Source: a virus. Taken from it: DNA of 47,215 bases. Location of the stretch: the IMG/VR virus record IMGVR_UViG_3300046007_002078, positions 1 through 47,215 of that record; one strand, written 5' to 3'. Both the position numbers and the translations under genes were made by a program. Shown here in pieces: positions 14,629-22,955 of the stretch. Positions within the stretch are counted from its first letter, which is position 1, and every line of letters begins with the position of its first letter. A model generated the notes under the pieces. That model made no database searches. It had not been told where the DNA came from and was given only the letters and a program-made list of their open reading frames with translations.

Positions 14629-17046
14629 ATGGTTTATACTAATAATAATAGTTCTTTTCCTAGTCAGGTAGTACCAGATTCAGAGAAACAAAGCTACGAG
14701 TACGGAGCTAAAGTAGGTAGAGCTATTGAAAACGAATGGTTTAGGGGTGATAGAGTTGGTGGTGCTGGAAACAGATGGGGATCCAACTGGCAGAACTTCC
14801 ACAGATTAAGATTATATGCTAGAGGAGAACAATCAGTTCAAAAGTATAAAGATGAATTATCAATCAATGGTGATCTATCTTATTTGAACCTTGACTGGAA
14901 ACCTGTACCTGTTATACCTAAGTTTGTTGACATTGTTGTTAACGGTATATCTAGCAAGAACTACGATATTAAAGCATACGCACAAGATCCCGATTCAATT
15001 AAAAAGAAAACAAATTATGCTTCCGCAATATTGGAAGATATGATGGCTAAAGATCTTTTAAATGAAATACAAGGAACATTAGGGGCAAATCTATATAACA
15101 CTATGGATCCTGCTAATTTACCAGAAGATAAAGAAGAATTAGAAATTAGACTTCAATTAAGTTATAAGCAAGAAATTGAAATAGCTGAAGAAGAAGTAAT
15201 AAGTCAAATATTAGATAACAATAAATATCCGTTAATAAACAAAAGATTAAATTACGATTTAGTTGTTTTGGGTATTGCAGCAACAAAAACAAATTGGAAC
15301 AAAGCAGAGGGAGTAACAATAGATTATGTTGATCCTGCTAACCTTGTTTATTCTTACACAGAGGATCCCAACTTTGAGGATATATATTATGTTGGTGAAG
15401 TTAGATCTGTTACGTTAGAAGAGGTTAAAATGCAATTTCCACATTTAACAAAAGCTGATTTAGAAGAGATTGAAAAATATCCAGGTGATGTAAATTATAC
15501 ACGTAACTATTACGGACAAGATTATGACACTTCTAATGTACAGGTATTGTATTTTGAATACAAAACATTTTCTAATCAAGTATTTAAAATTAAACAAACA
15601 GATGTTGGTTTAGAAAAAGCATTAGAAAAAACGGATGATTTTAATCCACCAGAAAGCGATACATTTAGCAAAGTATCAAGAAGTATTGAAGTTTTATATT
15701 CAGGAGCAAAGATATTAGGTCACGAAAAAATGTTAGAATGGAAACTAGCAGAAAATATGACAAGACCATTTGCTGATACAACAAGAGTACAAATGAATTA
15801 TGCTATTTGTGCACCAAGAATGTATAAAGGAAGAATTGAATCATTAGTAAGCCGTATAACAGGCTTTGCAGATATGATCCAGCTAACGCATTTAAAAATA
15901 CAACAAGTATTAGCCAGATTAGTTCCGGATGGAGTATTTGTTGATGTTGATGGTCTAGCTGAAGTTGATTTAGGTAATGGTACAAATTATAATCCAGCAG
16001 AAGCATTAAATATGTATTTCCAAACAGGTAGTATCGTTGGTAGATCAATGACACAAGATGGAGATATGAACAGAGCTAAAATTCCAATACAAGAATTACA
16101 AACTTCATCTGGTAGTGGTAAGATACAATCATTGATACAAACATATCAATATTACTTACAAATGATACGTGATGTAACCGGATTGAATGAAGCTAGAGAT
16201 GCTAGTACACCAGATAGAGATGCTTTAGTTGGTTTACAAAAAATGGCAGCTGCAAATTCAAATACAGCAACAAGACACATATTACAATCTAGTTTATATT
16301 TAACTTTGCGTATATGTGAAAATATTTCAAGAAGAGTTGCTGATTCATTAAACTTCCCATTAACAGCAAGTTCATTAATGCAAAGTATATCGGTATCATC
16401 GGTAGAAACATTAAAGGAATTACAAAACTTGAACCTACATGATTTTGGTATTTTCTTAGAATTAGAACCAGATGAAGAAGAACAAGCACAACTAGAACAA
16501 AATATACAAGTTGCTTTACAGTCAGGAGGTATTGACCTTGAAGACGCTATTGACTTAAGGCAAATTAAAAATATTAAGTTAGCTAATCAATCTCTTAAAT
16601 ACAAGAGAAAGAAAAAGATGGAAAGAGATCAAGCCAATCAACAAGCTAATATACAAGCACAAGCACAAGCGAATGCGGAATTAGCAGAAAAAACGGCGAT
16701 GTCTGAAGTACAAAAGCAACAAGCAATTACGGAACAAAAGATTCAATTAGAAAAATCTAAGTTACAATTTGAGATTCAAAAGATGCAGCAGGAAGCATTG
16801 ATAAAGAAACAATTGATGGCAGAAGAATTTAGTTATCAAATGCAATTAGCAGAAATGCAGGTTGCTCAAGCACAAGAAAAACTTAATAAAATGGAAGATC
16901 GTAAAGATCAAAGAACAAAGTTGCAAGCCACACAACAATCTGAATTGATTGAACAAAGACAAAACAACACATTACCAAAAGATTTTGAATCAGCAGGATT
17001 TGACAATCTTGGGGGATTTGGTTTGGAGCAGTTCTCTCCTAAATAG
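14629..17046 (+). CDS. Portal protein
   Basis: 805 residues, the dodecameric vertex ring through which DNA is packaged. The N-terminal half has the portal-like 'NWQNFHRLRLYARGEQSVQK' and 'VPVIPKFVDIVVNGI', the clip and stem region contains 'QVLARLVPDGVFVDVDG' and 'MIRDVTGLNEARDAS', typical of T7- and P22-like portals. The C-terminal 150 residues (about 655-790) are Gln/Ala/Lys-rich with heptads (QQANIQAQAQANAELAEKTA and following), a long coiled coil. It is much longer than T7 gp8 (536 residues), mainly through this tail. It sits between the terminase and scaffold genes. Confidence 0.85.
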   Translation: MVYTNNNSSFPSQVVPDSEKQSYEYGAKVGRAIENEWFRGDRVGGAGNRWGSNWQNFHRLRLYARGEQSVQKYKDELSINGDLSYLNLDWKPVPVIPKFVDIVVNGISSKNYDIKAYAQDPDSIKKKTNYASAILEDMMAKDLLNEIQGTLGANLYNTMDPANLPEDKEELEIRLQLSYKQEIEIAEEEVISQILDNNKYPLINKRLNYDLVVLGIAATKTNWNKAEGVTIDYVDPANLVYSYTEDPNFEDIYYVGEVRSVTLEEVKMQFPHLTKADLEEIEKYPGDVNYTRNYYGQDYDTSNVQVLYFEYKTFSNQVFKIKQTDVGLEKALEKTDDFNPPESDTFSKVSRSIEVLYSGAKILGHEKMLEWKLAENMTRPFADTTRVQMNYAICAPRMYKGRIESLVSRITGFADMIQLTHLKIQQVLARLVPDGVFVDVDGLAEVDLGNGTNYNPAEALNMYFQTGSIVGRSMTQDGDMNRAKIPIQELQTSSGSGKIQSLIQTYQYYLQMIRDVTGLNEARDASTPDRDALVGLQKMAAANSNTATRHILQSSLYLTLRICENISRRVADSLNFPLTASSLMQSISVSSVETLKELQNLNLHDFGIFLELEPDEEEQAQLEQNIQVALQSGGIDLEDAIDLRQIKNIKLANQSLKYKRKKKMERDQANQQANIQAQAQANAELAEKTAMSEVQKQQAITEQKIQLEKSKLQFEIQKMQQEALIKKQLMAEEFSYQMQLAEMQVAQAQEKLNKMEDRKDQRTKLQATQQSELIEQRQNNTLPKDFESAGFDNLGGFGLEQFSPK

Positions 17047-17057
17047 AACAACACAAC

Positions 17058-17080
17058 TAATTATATAATATTTTATCATG
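17058..17080 (+). promoter_or_regulatory. Leader element A, identical to that at 19819
   Basis: A 23-base stretch ending in the ATG of the scaffold gene is repeated exactly at 19819-19841 before another virion gene. It is A/T only except for one C and the G of ATG, and contains TATAAT at 17064-17069, 9 bases before the ATG, as in a -10 box. It probably drives or boosts scaffold and capsid expression, either as a promoter or as a translation enhancer. There is no -35 match that I can defend. Confidence 0.45.
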
Positions 17081-18238
17081 TCAGAACAAATTAAACAAGA
17101 AGGAGACTTTAAAATTAAAAAAGCTAAAGTTCCTACTATTAAACATGTATCAGCTCAGTCTGTTGCAAAAGTAGATTTAACAAATAAACCCGTAGAAGAT
17201 GCCGTTCAAGAGCAAACAACAGATGAAGGCGTGTTACAGCCAGGACAACCCGAAATGGGATTGCAAGAAGTGGTCGAAGGAAACTCCGAACAAAAAATCA
17301 TTACCGAACCGGTTGATGAGAAAGAAGTAGTTGTAGTTAATATTACAGAAACTACTGAAGAAGCAAAAGAACTTGAGGCGGAAGCTGATAAAGCAATTAA
17401 TGATTTTAAAGTATCAGGTAAACCATTGCCGGAGAATATTGAAAAGTTAATTACTTTTATGGAAGAAACAGGAGGAGACATTGAAGATTATACTCGTTTA
17501 AATACGGATTATTCTAAATTGAATCCAGAAGTTCTATTAAAAGAATATTACAAGAAAACAAAACCGCATTTAGATTTAGATGAGATTGACTTTCACATGG
17601 AAGAAACATTCTCGTATGATGAAGATGAGGATGACGAGCGAGAAATTAAAAAGAAACGTATCGCTTTCAAAGAAGAGGTTGGTAAAGCCAAAAGCTTTCT
17701 AGAGGATCTTAAGAGTAAATATTATGATGAAATTAAATTAAAGTCTAATGTAAACCCAGATCAACAAAAAGCAATTGATTTTTTCAATCGATACAAAGAA
17801 GATCAACAATCAGTTGAGCAAATGCATTCAGCATTTAAAGATAATACCAAAAAGTTTTTTACACAGGATTTCAAAGGTTTTGATTTCAACGCGGGTGGAA
17901 AAACATTCAGGTTTAATCTACAAAATACTGACGCTGTTGCGGATAAACAATCAAACATTACTAACCTACTTAAGAAGTTCTTAAATGAAAAAGGTGAAGT
18001 AACAGATATGACTGGGTATCATAAAGCAATGTATGCTGCTGAAAACACTGACAGTATTGCAAACCATTTTTACGAACAAGGTAAAGCTGACGCTATTAAA
18101 GAGATGTTAGCCAAATCAAACAATATTTCAACAGAACCTAGACAAACATCTGCTGGTGAAATTAACGTGAATGGTTTTAAAGTAAGAGCTATCAATGGTG
18201 TTGATTCTTCAAAATTAAGAATTAAGAGTAAATTTTAA
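17078..18238 (+). CDS. Putative scaffolding protein
   Basis: 386 residues, strongly acidic in the first half (EELEAEADKAINDFK, SYDEDEDDEREIKKKR) and predicted mostly helical, with a C-terminal basic end (GVDSSKLRIKSKF). Its place between portal and major capsid genes and its charged helical build match scaffolding proteins such as T7 gp9, which guide capsid assembly and then leave. No protease motif is visible. The start codon lies at the end of the duplicated 23-base leader, and the gene is followed 17 bases later by the capsid gene, so the two should be expressed together. Confidence 0.7.
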   Translation: MSEQIKQEGDFKIKKAKVPTIKHVSAQSVAKVDLTNKPVEDAVQEQTTDEGVLQPGQPEMGLQEVVEGNSEQKIITEPVDEKEVVVVNITETTEEAKELEAEADKAINDFKVSGKPLPENIEKLITFMEETGGDIEDYTRLNTDYSKLNPEVLLKEYYKKTKPHLDLDEIDFHMEETFSYDEDEDDEREIKKKRIAFKEEVGKAKSFLEDLKSKYYDEIKLKSNVNPDQQKAIDFFNRYKEDQQSVEQMHSAFKDNTKKFFTQDFKGFDFNAGGKTFRFNLQNTDAVADKQSNITNLLKKFLNEKGEVTDMTGYHKAMYAAENTDSIANHFYEQGKADAIKEMLAKSNNISTEPRQTSAGEINVNGFKVRAINGVDSSKLRIKSKF

Positions 18239-18255
18239 ACTAAAACAAACACATT

Positions 18256-19746
18256 ATGGCAACAGTAAATGTTACCCCGAACTTCGGTTCGATTAAGCCG
18301 TCACAAAAGCAACAAGCTTTAGACACAAATTATTTAAACTTTACGGATCCAAGTAATGCGGATTTCGTATCATTTGCACAACAATATTTACCAGAAGTTT
18401 ACGAAGCTGAGGTAGAGCGTTATGGAAACAGAACATTATCTGGTTTCTTGCGTATGGTTGGCGCTGAAATGCCAATGTCTTCTGACCAAGTTATCTGGTC
18501 TGAACAAAACAGATTACACGTTGCATATACTGGAGTTAACGTAAAAAGCGCTGTAGGTAATACATTAGAGATTGAATCTACTGTAGCAACGCCTGGAGTA
18601 AGCCCTGCTAATTATGTAGCTAACGTTATTTCAAAAAACCAAACGATTGTTATTATGAATCCTGCAACAGGATTAGAGGTTAAAGCTATTGTTATTACTT
18701 CTGGAGCGAATGATACTTCTTCTAACGCTGCAAATGGAGCATTAACTGTTGCTCCTTATACTGCCGTTTCTTTAGCTGCTGCTGGATTTTCTGATACCGA
18801 CGATAATTTAAAAATCTTCGTTTATGGTTCTGAATACAAAAAAGGTTCTACTTTAACAGGTGATGACTACACTAGTATTGAGCCTTCATTTACTCAGTTT
18901 AATAACTCTCCAGTAATTATCCGTAACAAATATGCTGTTAATGGATCTGATACTGCACAAATCGGATGGGTAGAAATTGCTACTGAAGATGGAGCTGATG
19001 GTTACTACTGGTACTTAAAAGCTGAATCTGAAACAAGATTACGTTTTGAAGACTATTTAGAAATGACAGTTGTAGAGGGTGAATTAGCTGCTGCAGGATC
19101 TGCTGCATTAGCCGCTGGTAAAAAAGGTACACAAGGTTTATTTGCTGCTGTTGAAGACAGAGGAAATATCTTAAATAACTTTAGTCCAGTTGGTGGTTTA
19201 GGTTCTTTCGATAATATCTTGAAAAACTTAGATACTCAAGGAGCGATTGAAGAGAATATGTTATTCTTAAATCGTCAATTATCTTTAGATTTTGATGATA
19301 TGTTAGCTGGTTTATCTGCTGGTTCAGCAGGTGGGGTTGCTTACGGTTTATTTGAAAACTCATCTGAGATGGCATTAAACTTAGGTTTCTCTGGATTCAG
19401 AAGAGGTTCTTATGACTTCTACAAAACTGACTGGAAATACTTAAACGATGCTTCAACTCGTGGAGCAATGACAGGTGTTGGTAGTTCAATCGAAGGTGTA
19501 TTAATTCCTGCTGGAACTTCTACAGTTTACGATCAAATTTTAGGAACTAACATCCGCAGACCATTCTTACACGTTCGTTATAGAGCTGCACAAGCTGATG
19601 ACCGTAGAATGAAATCTTGGATCACTGGATCTGTTGGAGGTGCTTACACATCTGACTTAGATGCAATGGAGGTACACTTCTTATCTGAAAGATGTTTATG
19701 TGTGCAAGGTGCTAATAACTTCGTGTTATTCACTGCTTCAGCATAA
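18256..19746 (+). CDS. Major capsid protein
   Basis: 496 residues, the expected HK97-fold shell protein. Supporting points are the position after portal and scaffold, a start of 'TPNFGSIKPSQKQQALDTNY' type, the segment 'YLPEVYEAEVERYGNRTLSG', and the terminal 'DLDAMEVHFLSERCLCVQGA' that resembles capsid C-terminal strands of large podoviruses. Codon use differs from all neighbours: all 22 Ile codons are ATT or ATC and none is ATA, while flanking genes use ATA freely. This is what one expects of the most abundant virion protein. A rho-independent terminator follows, so scaffold plus capsid form a discrete unit. Confidence 0.82.
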   Translation: MATVNVTPNFGSIKPSQKQQALDTNYLNFTDPSNADFVSFAQQYLPEVYEAEVERYGNRTLSGFLRMVGAEMPMSSDQVIWSEQNRLHVAYTGVNVKSAVGNTLEIESTVATPGVSPANYVANVISKNQTIVIMNPATGLEVKAIVITSGANDTSSNAANGALTVAPYTAVSLAAAGFSDTDDNLKIFVYGSEYKKGSTLTGDDYTSIEPSFTQFNNSPVIIRNKYAVNGSDTAQIGWVEIATEDGADGYYWYLKAESETRLRFEDYLEMTVVEGELAAAGSAALAAGKKGTQGLFAAVEDRGNILNNFSPVGGLGSFDNILKNLDTQGAIEENMLFLNRQLSLDFDDMLAGLSAGSAGGVAYGLFENSSEMALNLGFSGFRRGSYDFYKTDWKYLNDASTRGAMTGVGSSIEGVLIPAGTSTVYDQILGTNIRRPFLHVRYRAAQADDRRMKSWITGSVGGAYTSDLDAMEVHFLSERCLCVQGANNFVLFTASA

Positions 19747-19765
19747 GCATAAATAATTGTAAATT

Positions 19766-19797
19766 TTACCCTCGTTGAATCTACGGGGGTAATTTTT
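19766..19797 (+). terminator. Rho-independent terminator after major capsid gene
   Basis: Stem TTACCCTCGT (19766-19775) pairs with ACGGGGGTAA (19783-19792) over 10 base pairs with one T-G, loop TGAATCT, followed by TTTTT. It begins 20 bases after the capsid stop and is placed to reduce read-through into the downstream genes after high capsid transcription. Confidence 0.85.
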
Positions 19798-19818
19798 ACT
19801 CTTTTAATAAACAATAAT

Positions 19819-19841
19819 TAATTATATAATATTTTATCATG
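19819..19841 (+). promoter_or_regulatory. Leader element B, identical to that at 17058
   Basis: Second copy of the 23-base A/T-rich element, again ending exactly at the ATG (19839) and containing TATAAT at 19825-19830. It starts 22 bases after the U-tract of the capsid terminator, which is what a restart promoter would look like. Sequences on both sides of the two copies differ, so it is a short conserved element and not a gene-end duplication. Confidence 0.45.
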
Positions 19842-20726
19842 GCACAAGCTAAAACTGCTGCTAAAGCAAAAACTATTCAACCAAGTACATACGTTGAACC
19901 AGAAAATACATTTGAACAATTTGAACAAAGTGTTGAAGAAACCTATATTGAAGAACCAGTTGCTAAAACAAAACCGCAACCTTCAGCCCCTAAATGGGAA
20001 ATTAAAGATAGAACATATATTTTAGCGGGACCACACTCCCCTTTAACATATACTATTTCTTCAAGACATACAAGTAGATTTCCTTTATTATGGTTTGACA
20101 AAGATAATGGTGATCAAAAAGAATTAAGATATGCTACGAACCAAAACTCTGTTTTTGTAGAAGATCAAAAAGGAGAATCAACCTTGGGACATATCATATT
20201 TAAAAACGGTACTTTATTTGTACCAAAAGAAAAACAAAACTTACAAAAACTATTATCATTATATCACCCAGACTTAAACAAGAAATACAGAGAGTTTGAT
20301 CCTGTTATTACTGCTGGAGATGATTTAGATGATATGGATATACAATTAGATGCAATGAATGCAGCAAGAGAAATGGATATTGATCAAGCTGAAGCAATAT
20401 TAAGGGTTGAGATTGGATCTAAAGTTTCTAAAATGACTTCTAAAGAAATTAAAAGAGACTTAATGTTATTTGCTAGAAACAATCCAGATTTATTTATTGA
20501 TTTAGCAAATGATGAAAACGTACAGCTTAGAAATGTAGCTATTAGGGCTGTTGAAGCGGGTATCGTAACTTTATCACAAGATCAACGCACATTCTTATGG
20601 ACATCGAACAATAGAAAATTAATGACTGTACCATTTGATGAAAACCCATACTCAGCTATGGCAGCATTCTTCAAAACAGATGAAGGTATAGAAGTTTTTA
20701 GGTCTATAGAGAAAAAAATAGATTAA
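19839..20726 (+). CDS. Virion-region protein of unknown function
   Basis: 295 residues. The first 50 are low-complexity and acidic (AKTAAKAKTIQPSTYVEPEN, FEQFEQSVEE), then comes a beta-rich part with 'RTYILAGPHSPLTYTISSRH', 'LRYATNQNSVFVEDQKG' and 'HIIFKNGTLFVPKEKQNLQK', and a helical C-terminal half (HPDLNKKYREFDP, LMLFARNNPDLFIDLANDEN). It is not recognised beyond a general resemblance to proteins found just after capsid genes in large marine phages. A minor head or head-completion role is plausible from position only. It has its own leader (element B) after a terminator. Confidence 0.6.
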   Translation: MAQAKTAAKAKTIQPSTYVEPENTFEQFEQSVEETYIEEPVAKTKPQPSAPKWEIKDRTYILAGPHSPLTYTISSRHTSRFPLLWFDKDNGDQKELRYATNQNSVFVEDQKGESTLGHIIFKNGTLFVPKEKQNLQKLLSLYHPDLNKKYREFDPVITAGDDLDDMDIQLDAMNAAREMDIDQAEAILRVEIGSKVSKMTSKEIKRDLMLFARNNPDLFIDLANDENVQLRNVAIRAVEAGIVTLSQDQRTFLWTSNNRKLMTVPFDENPYSAMAAFFKTDEGIEVFRSIEKKID

Positions 20727-20736
20727 CACGTAATAT

Positions 20737-20779
20737 TAATATATAGAGCGGTGGCTTAACGGTTACCGCTTATATATTA
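20737..20779 (+). other. Long hairpin resembling a tRNA D-arm half
   Basis: TAATATATA and AGCGGT (20737-20745, 20747-20752) pair with ACCGCT and TATATATTA (20765-20770, 20771-20779) to give a 15-bp stem with a single bulged G (20746) and a 12-base loop GGCTTAACGGTT. It fills the 69-base gap between two virion genes. The GGCTTAACGG core looks like a tRNA D-loop, but no anticodon or T arm follows. It may be an RNA processing site, a weak terminator without a U-tract, or a tRNA remnant. Confidence 0.5.
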
Positions 20780-20795
20780 TAATAAAATAAGCAAA

Positions 20796-21719
20796 ATGGC
20801 AATAAACGTAGATACAGTTTACAAAACCGTTTTATTAATACTTAACAAAGAGCAACGTGGTTACATGACTCCTGATGAGTTTAATAAAATAGCAACTCAA
20901 GTTCAACTTGAAATATTCGAGGATTATTTTAATAATCTTAATCAACAATTAAGAGTACCGGATAATGACAGTGAATATGCTGATAGGATTAAAAATTTAG
21001 ATGAGCAATTAGCTGTATTTAAAACTATAGGTAATTGTACTTATGTAGGTAATAGCGAATGGGAATTACCGACGTCGTCAGGCATGGCTGTATATTCTTA
21101 TAGCTTTACTACGGTTAATGGTCAATCTGAATATCCGCTTGGTAATCAATTAAATCAAGCAACAATACAAAATGGTTTGATGAAAGTTTATTTTGGAGGA
21201 GTTTTACAAAATCCATCTGCGTATTCTACAGCAAATAACAATATAATATTAAGTTCTATACCAACAACCGCTTTTAGTGTGCTTGTTACGGTTACTGCTA
21301 ATGACTTTTACAGATTAGGTACTGTGATATATGACGATACAATTGAGATGCAGAGAGTGCAACGAAACAATTTGTTATATATAAATAAATCACCTTTAAC
21401 AAAACCGACAAAAAAATACCCACTATATATATACGAAGAAGAAAAACTATACGTATATCCAAATACAATAACAACAGGTGTAACTGCTTCATTTGTACGT
21501 AAACCAAAAGATGTTATATGGAACTTTACAGCAACTGCTCCTTATTATACATATTCGTATAGCCCTAATACTTCGCAACAATTTGAATTAATGGTTTCTG
21601 AACAAACAAATGTTATAACAAAAATATTGTTATATTCAGGTGTTGTTATTAAAGATCCACAAATAATTCAAGTTGCAGCACAGCAAATACAAAACGAAAA
21701 CATAAATTCAAAATCATAA
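20796..21719 (+). CDS. Putative head-tail connector / tail-tube protein
   Basis: 307 residues. The helical N-terminus 'LILNKEQRGYMTPDEFNKIA' and 'QVQLEIFEDYFNNLNQQLRV' is a pattern I recall in structural proteins of marine podoviruses that follow the capsid gene. A beta-rich insert spans about 100-170 (YSFTTVNGQSEYPLG, LMKVYFGGVLQNPSAYSTAN). The C-terminal part contains 'KKYPLYIYEEEKLYVYPN' and 'TASFVRKPKDVIWN', repeated strand patterns. With the next gene it occupies the place of T7 gp11 (tail tubular A). It is separated from the upstream gene by the hairpin and ends 6 bases before the next gene. The assignment is positional. Confidence 0.6.
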   Translation: MAINVDTVYKTVLLILNKEQRGYMTPDEFNKIATQVQLEIFEDYFNNLNQQLRVPDNDSEYADRIKNLDEQLAVFKTIGNCTYVGNSEWELPTSSGMAVYSYSFTTVNGQSEYPLGNQLNQATIQNGLMKVYFGGVLQNPSAYSTANNNIILSSIPTTAFSVLVTVTANDFYRLGTVIYDDTIEMQRVQRNNLLYINKSPLTKPTKKYPLYIYEEEKLYVYPNTITTGVTASFVRKPKDVIWNFTATAPYYTYSYSPNTSQQFELMVSEQTNVITKILLYSGVVIKDPQIIQVAAQQIQNENINSKS

Positions 21720-21725
21720 TAAAAT

Positions 21726-22949
21726 ATGGCATTTCCAGATGGTGGTTTAATTACCGAAACAAATAGACAATATTATGCTGGAGCGCAAGGTTTCCAAGTA
21801 GAAGATTTAGGTGGACAAACGGAATTTACATTCACTTTTGACACTGAATTATTTTTAGGTAGCTGGGATCAAGATGATGCTGGTTATGCTTTAAATAATT
21901 TTAAATTATATACAAGTACAAACGGTATTGACTTTGTAGAATATTTATTAGAGTATAGGTTATTAAAAAACACAATAACATTTGATACAGCTGTTCCGTA
22001 TGGTCATGTAGTAGTTGTTCAACTTAAATCAGTTGAAGGTGGTAATTATGGAGACTACGACGCTTATGGGAATGCCGTAGAGAACAATTACGGAGGTTAT
22101 TCTTATATTACCTTAGATGATGTCATAAATAACTTTATTGTCGCTTACGTGGGTTCTGGTAAGCTTATATCAGATGTTAAAAGAACTGATGTATTATTTC
22201 ACGCAAAACGTGGGCTGCAAGAATTTAGCTACGATGTACTAAAAAGCGTAAAATCTCAGGAACTTACAATACCTCCAAGCTTAAGTATCATATTACCACA
22301 AGATTATGTAAACTATGTTAAAATGTCCTGGATAGATAATCAAGGGATTAAGCATCCTATTTATCCAACATCGTTAACAATAGATCCTTCAGAAACACCA
22401 TTACAAGATAATATAGGTCAACCAATACAAAGTAGTTATGATGATAACTTAGAGGGCTCTTCAATAACTGAAGAGAGATGGAAGAAAATGAACAATGGTA
22501 AATTACTAAACTATATTAATGGAGTTGGTAATAACGATGGATTTGGTAATGGATGGAACAATGGTTATGATTATGGTTACTACGGTAGACGATATGGTAT
22601 GGACCCACAATACGCAAACTACAACGGCACATTTACAATAAATGACAGAGAGGGTAAAATATCATTCTCAAGTAATTTAGTTGGTATGTTAATTGTATTT
22701 GAATACATATCCGACGGTTTAGCTTACGAATTAGATAGTAAGATACCTAAGATGGCAGAAGAAGCAATGTATGCACATATATTGCATTCAATAATATCTA
22801 CAAGATCAAATCAACCTGAATATTTAGTACAACGTCTTAAAAGAGAAAGAAGTGCTAAATTAAGAAATGCTAAGATTAGATTATCTAATATTAAATTAGA
22901 AGAGTTTACACAGGTTATGAGAGGAAAATCAAAATGGATTAAACACTAA
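21726..22949 (+). CDS. Putative tail tubular A / adaptor-like protein
   Basis: 407 residues. The N-terminal about 105 residues form a beta domain ('FTFTFDTELFLGSWDQ', 'ITFDTAVPYGHVVVVQLKSV') of the kind used for docking fibres or tube proteins. The central domain 'RTDVLFHAKRGLQEFSYDVL' followed by 'ELTIPPSLSIILPQDYVNYV' and 'IDNQGIKHPIYP' matches, as I recall it, the adaptor/tail-tube proteins of crAss-like and other Bacteroidota podoviruses (T7 gp11 / P22 gp4 relatives). Near residues 265-295 there is a Gly/Asn/Tyr-rich stretch (NNDGFGNGWNNGYDYGYYG). A basic C-terminus follows. It is 6 bases after the 307-residue gene and 6 before the giant tail gene. Confidence 0.65.
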   Translation: MAFPDGGLITETNRQYYAGAQGFQVEDLGGQTEFTFTFDTELFLGSWDQDDAGYALNNFKLYTSTNGIDFVEYLLEYRLLKNTITFDTAVPYGHVVVVQLKSVEGGNYGDYDAYGNAVENNYGGYSYITLDDVINNFIVAYVGSGKLISDVKRTDVLFHAKRGLQEFSYDVLKSVKSQELTIPPSLSIILPQDYVNYVKMSWIDNQGIKHPIYPTSLTIDPSETPLQDNIGQPIQSSYDDNLEGSSITEERWKKMNNGKLLNYINGVGNNDGFGNGWNNGYDYGYYGRRYGMDPQYANYNGTFTINDREGKISFSSNLVGMLIVFEYISDGLAYELDSKIPKMAEEAMYAHILHSIISTRSNQPEYLVQRLKRERSAKLRNAKIRLSNIKLEEFTQVMRGKSKWIKH

Positions 22950-22955
22950 AATTAA

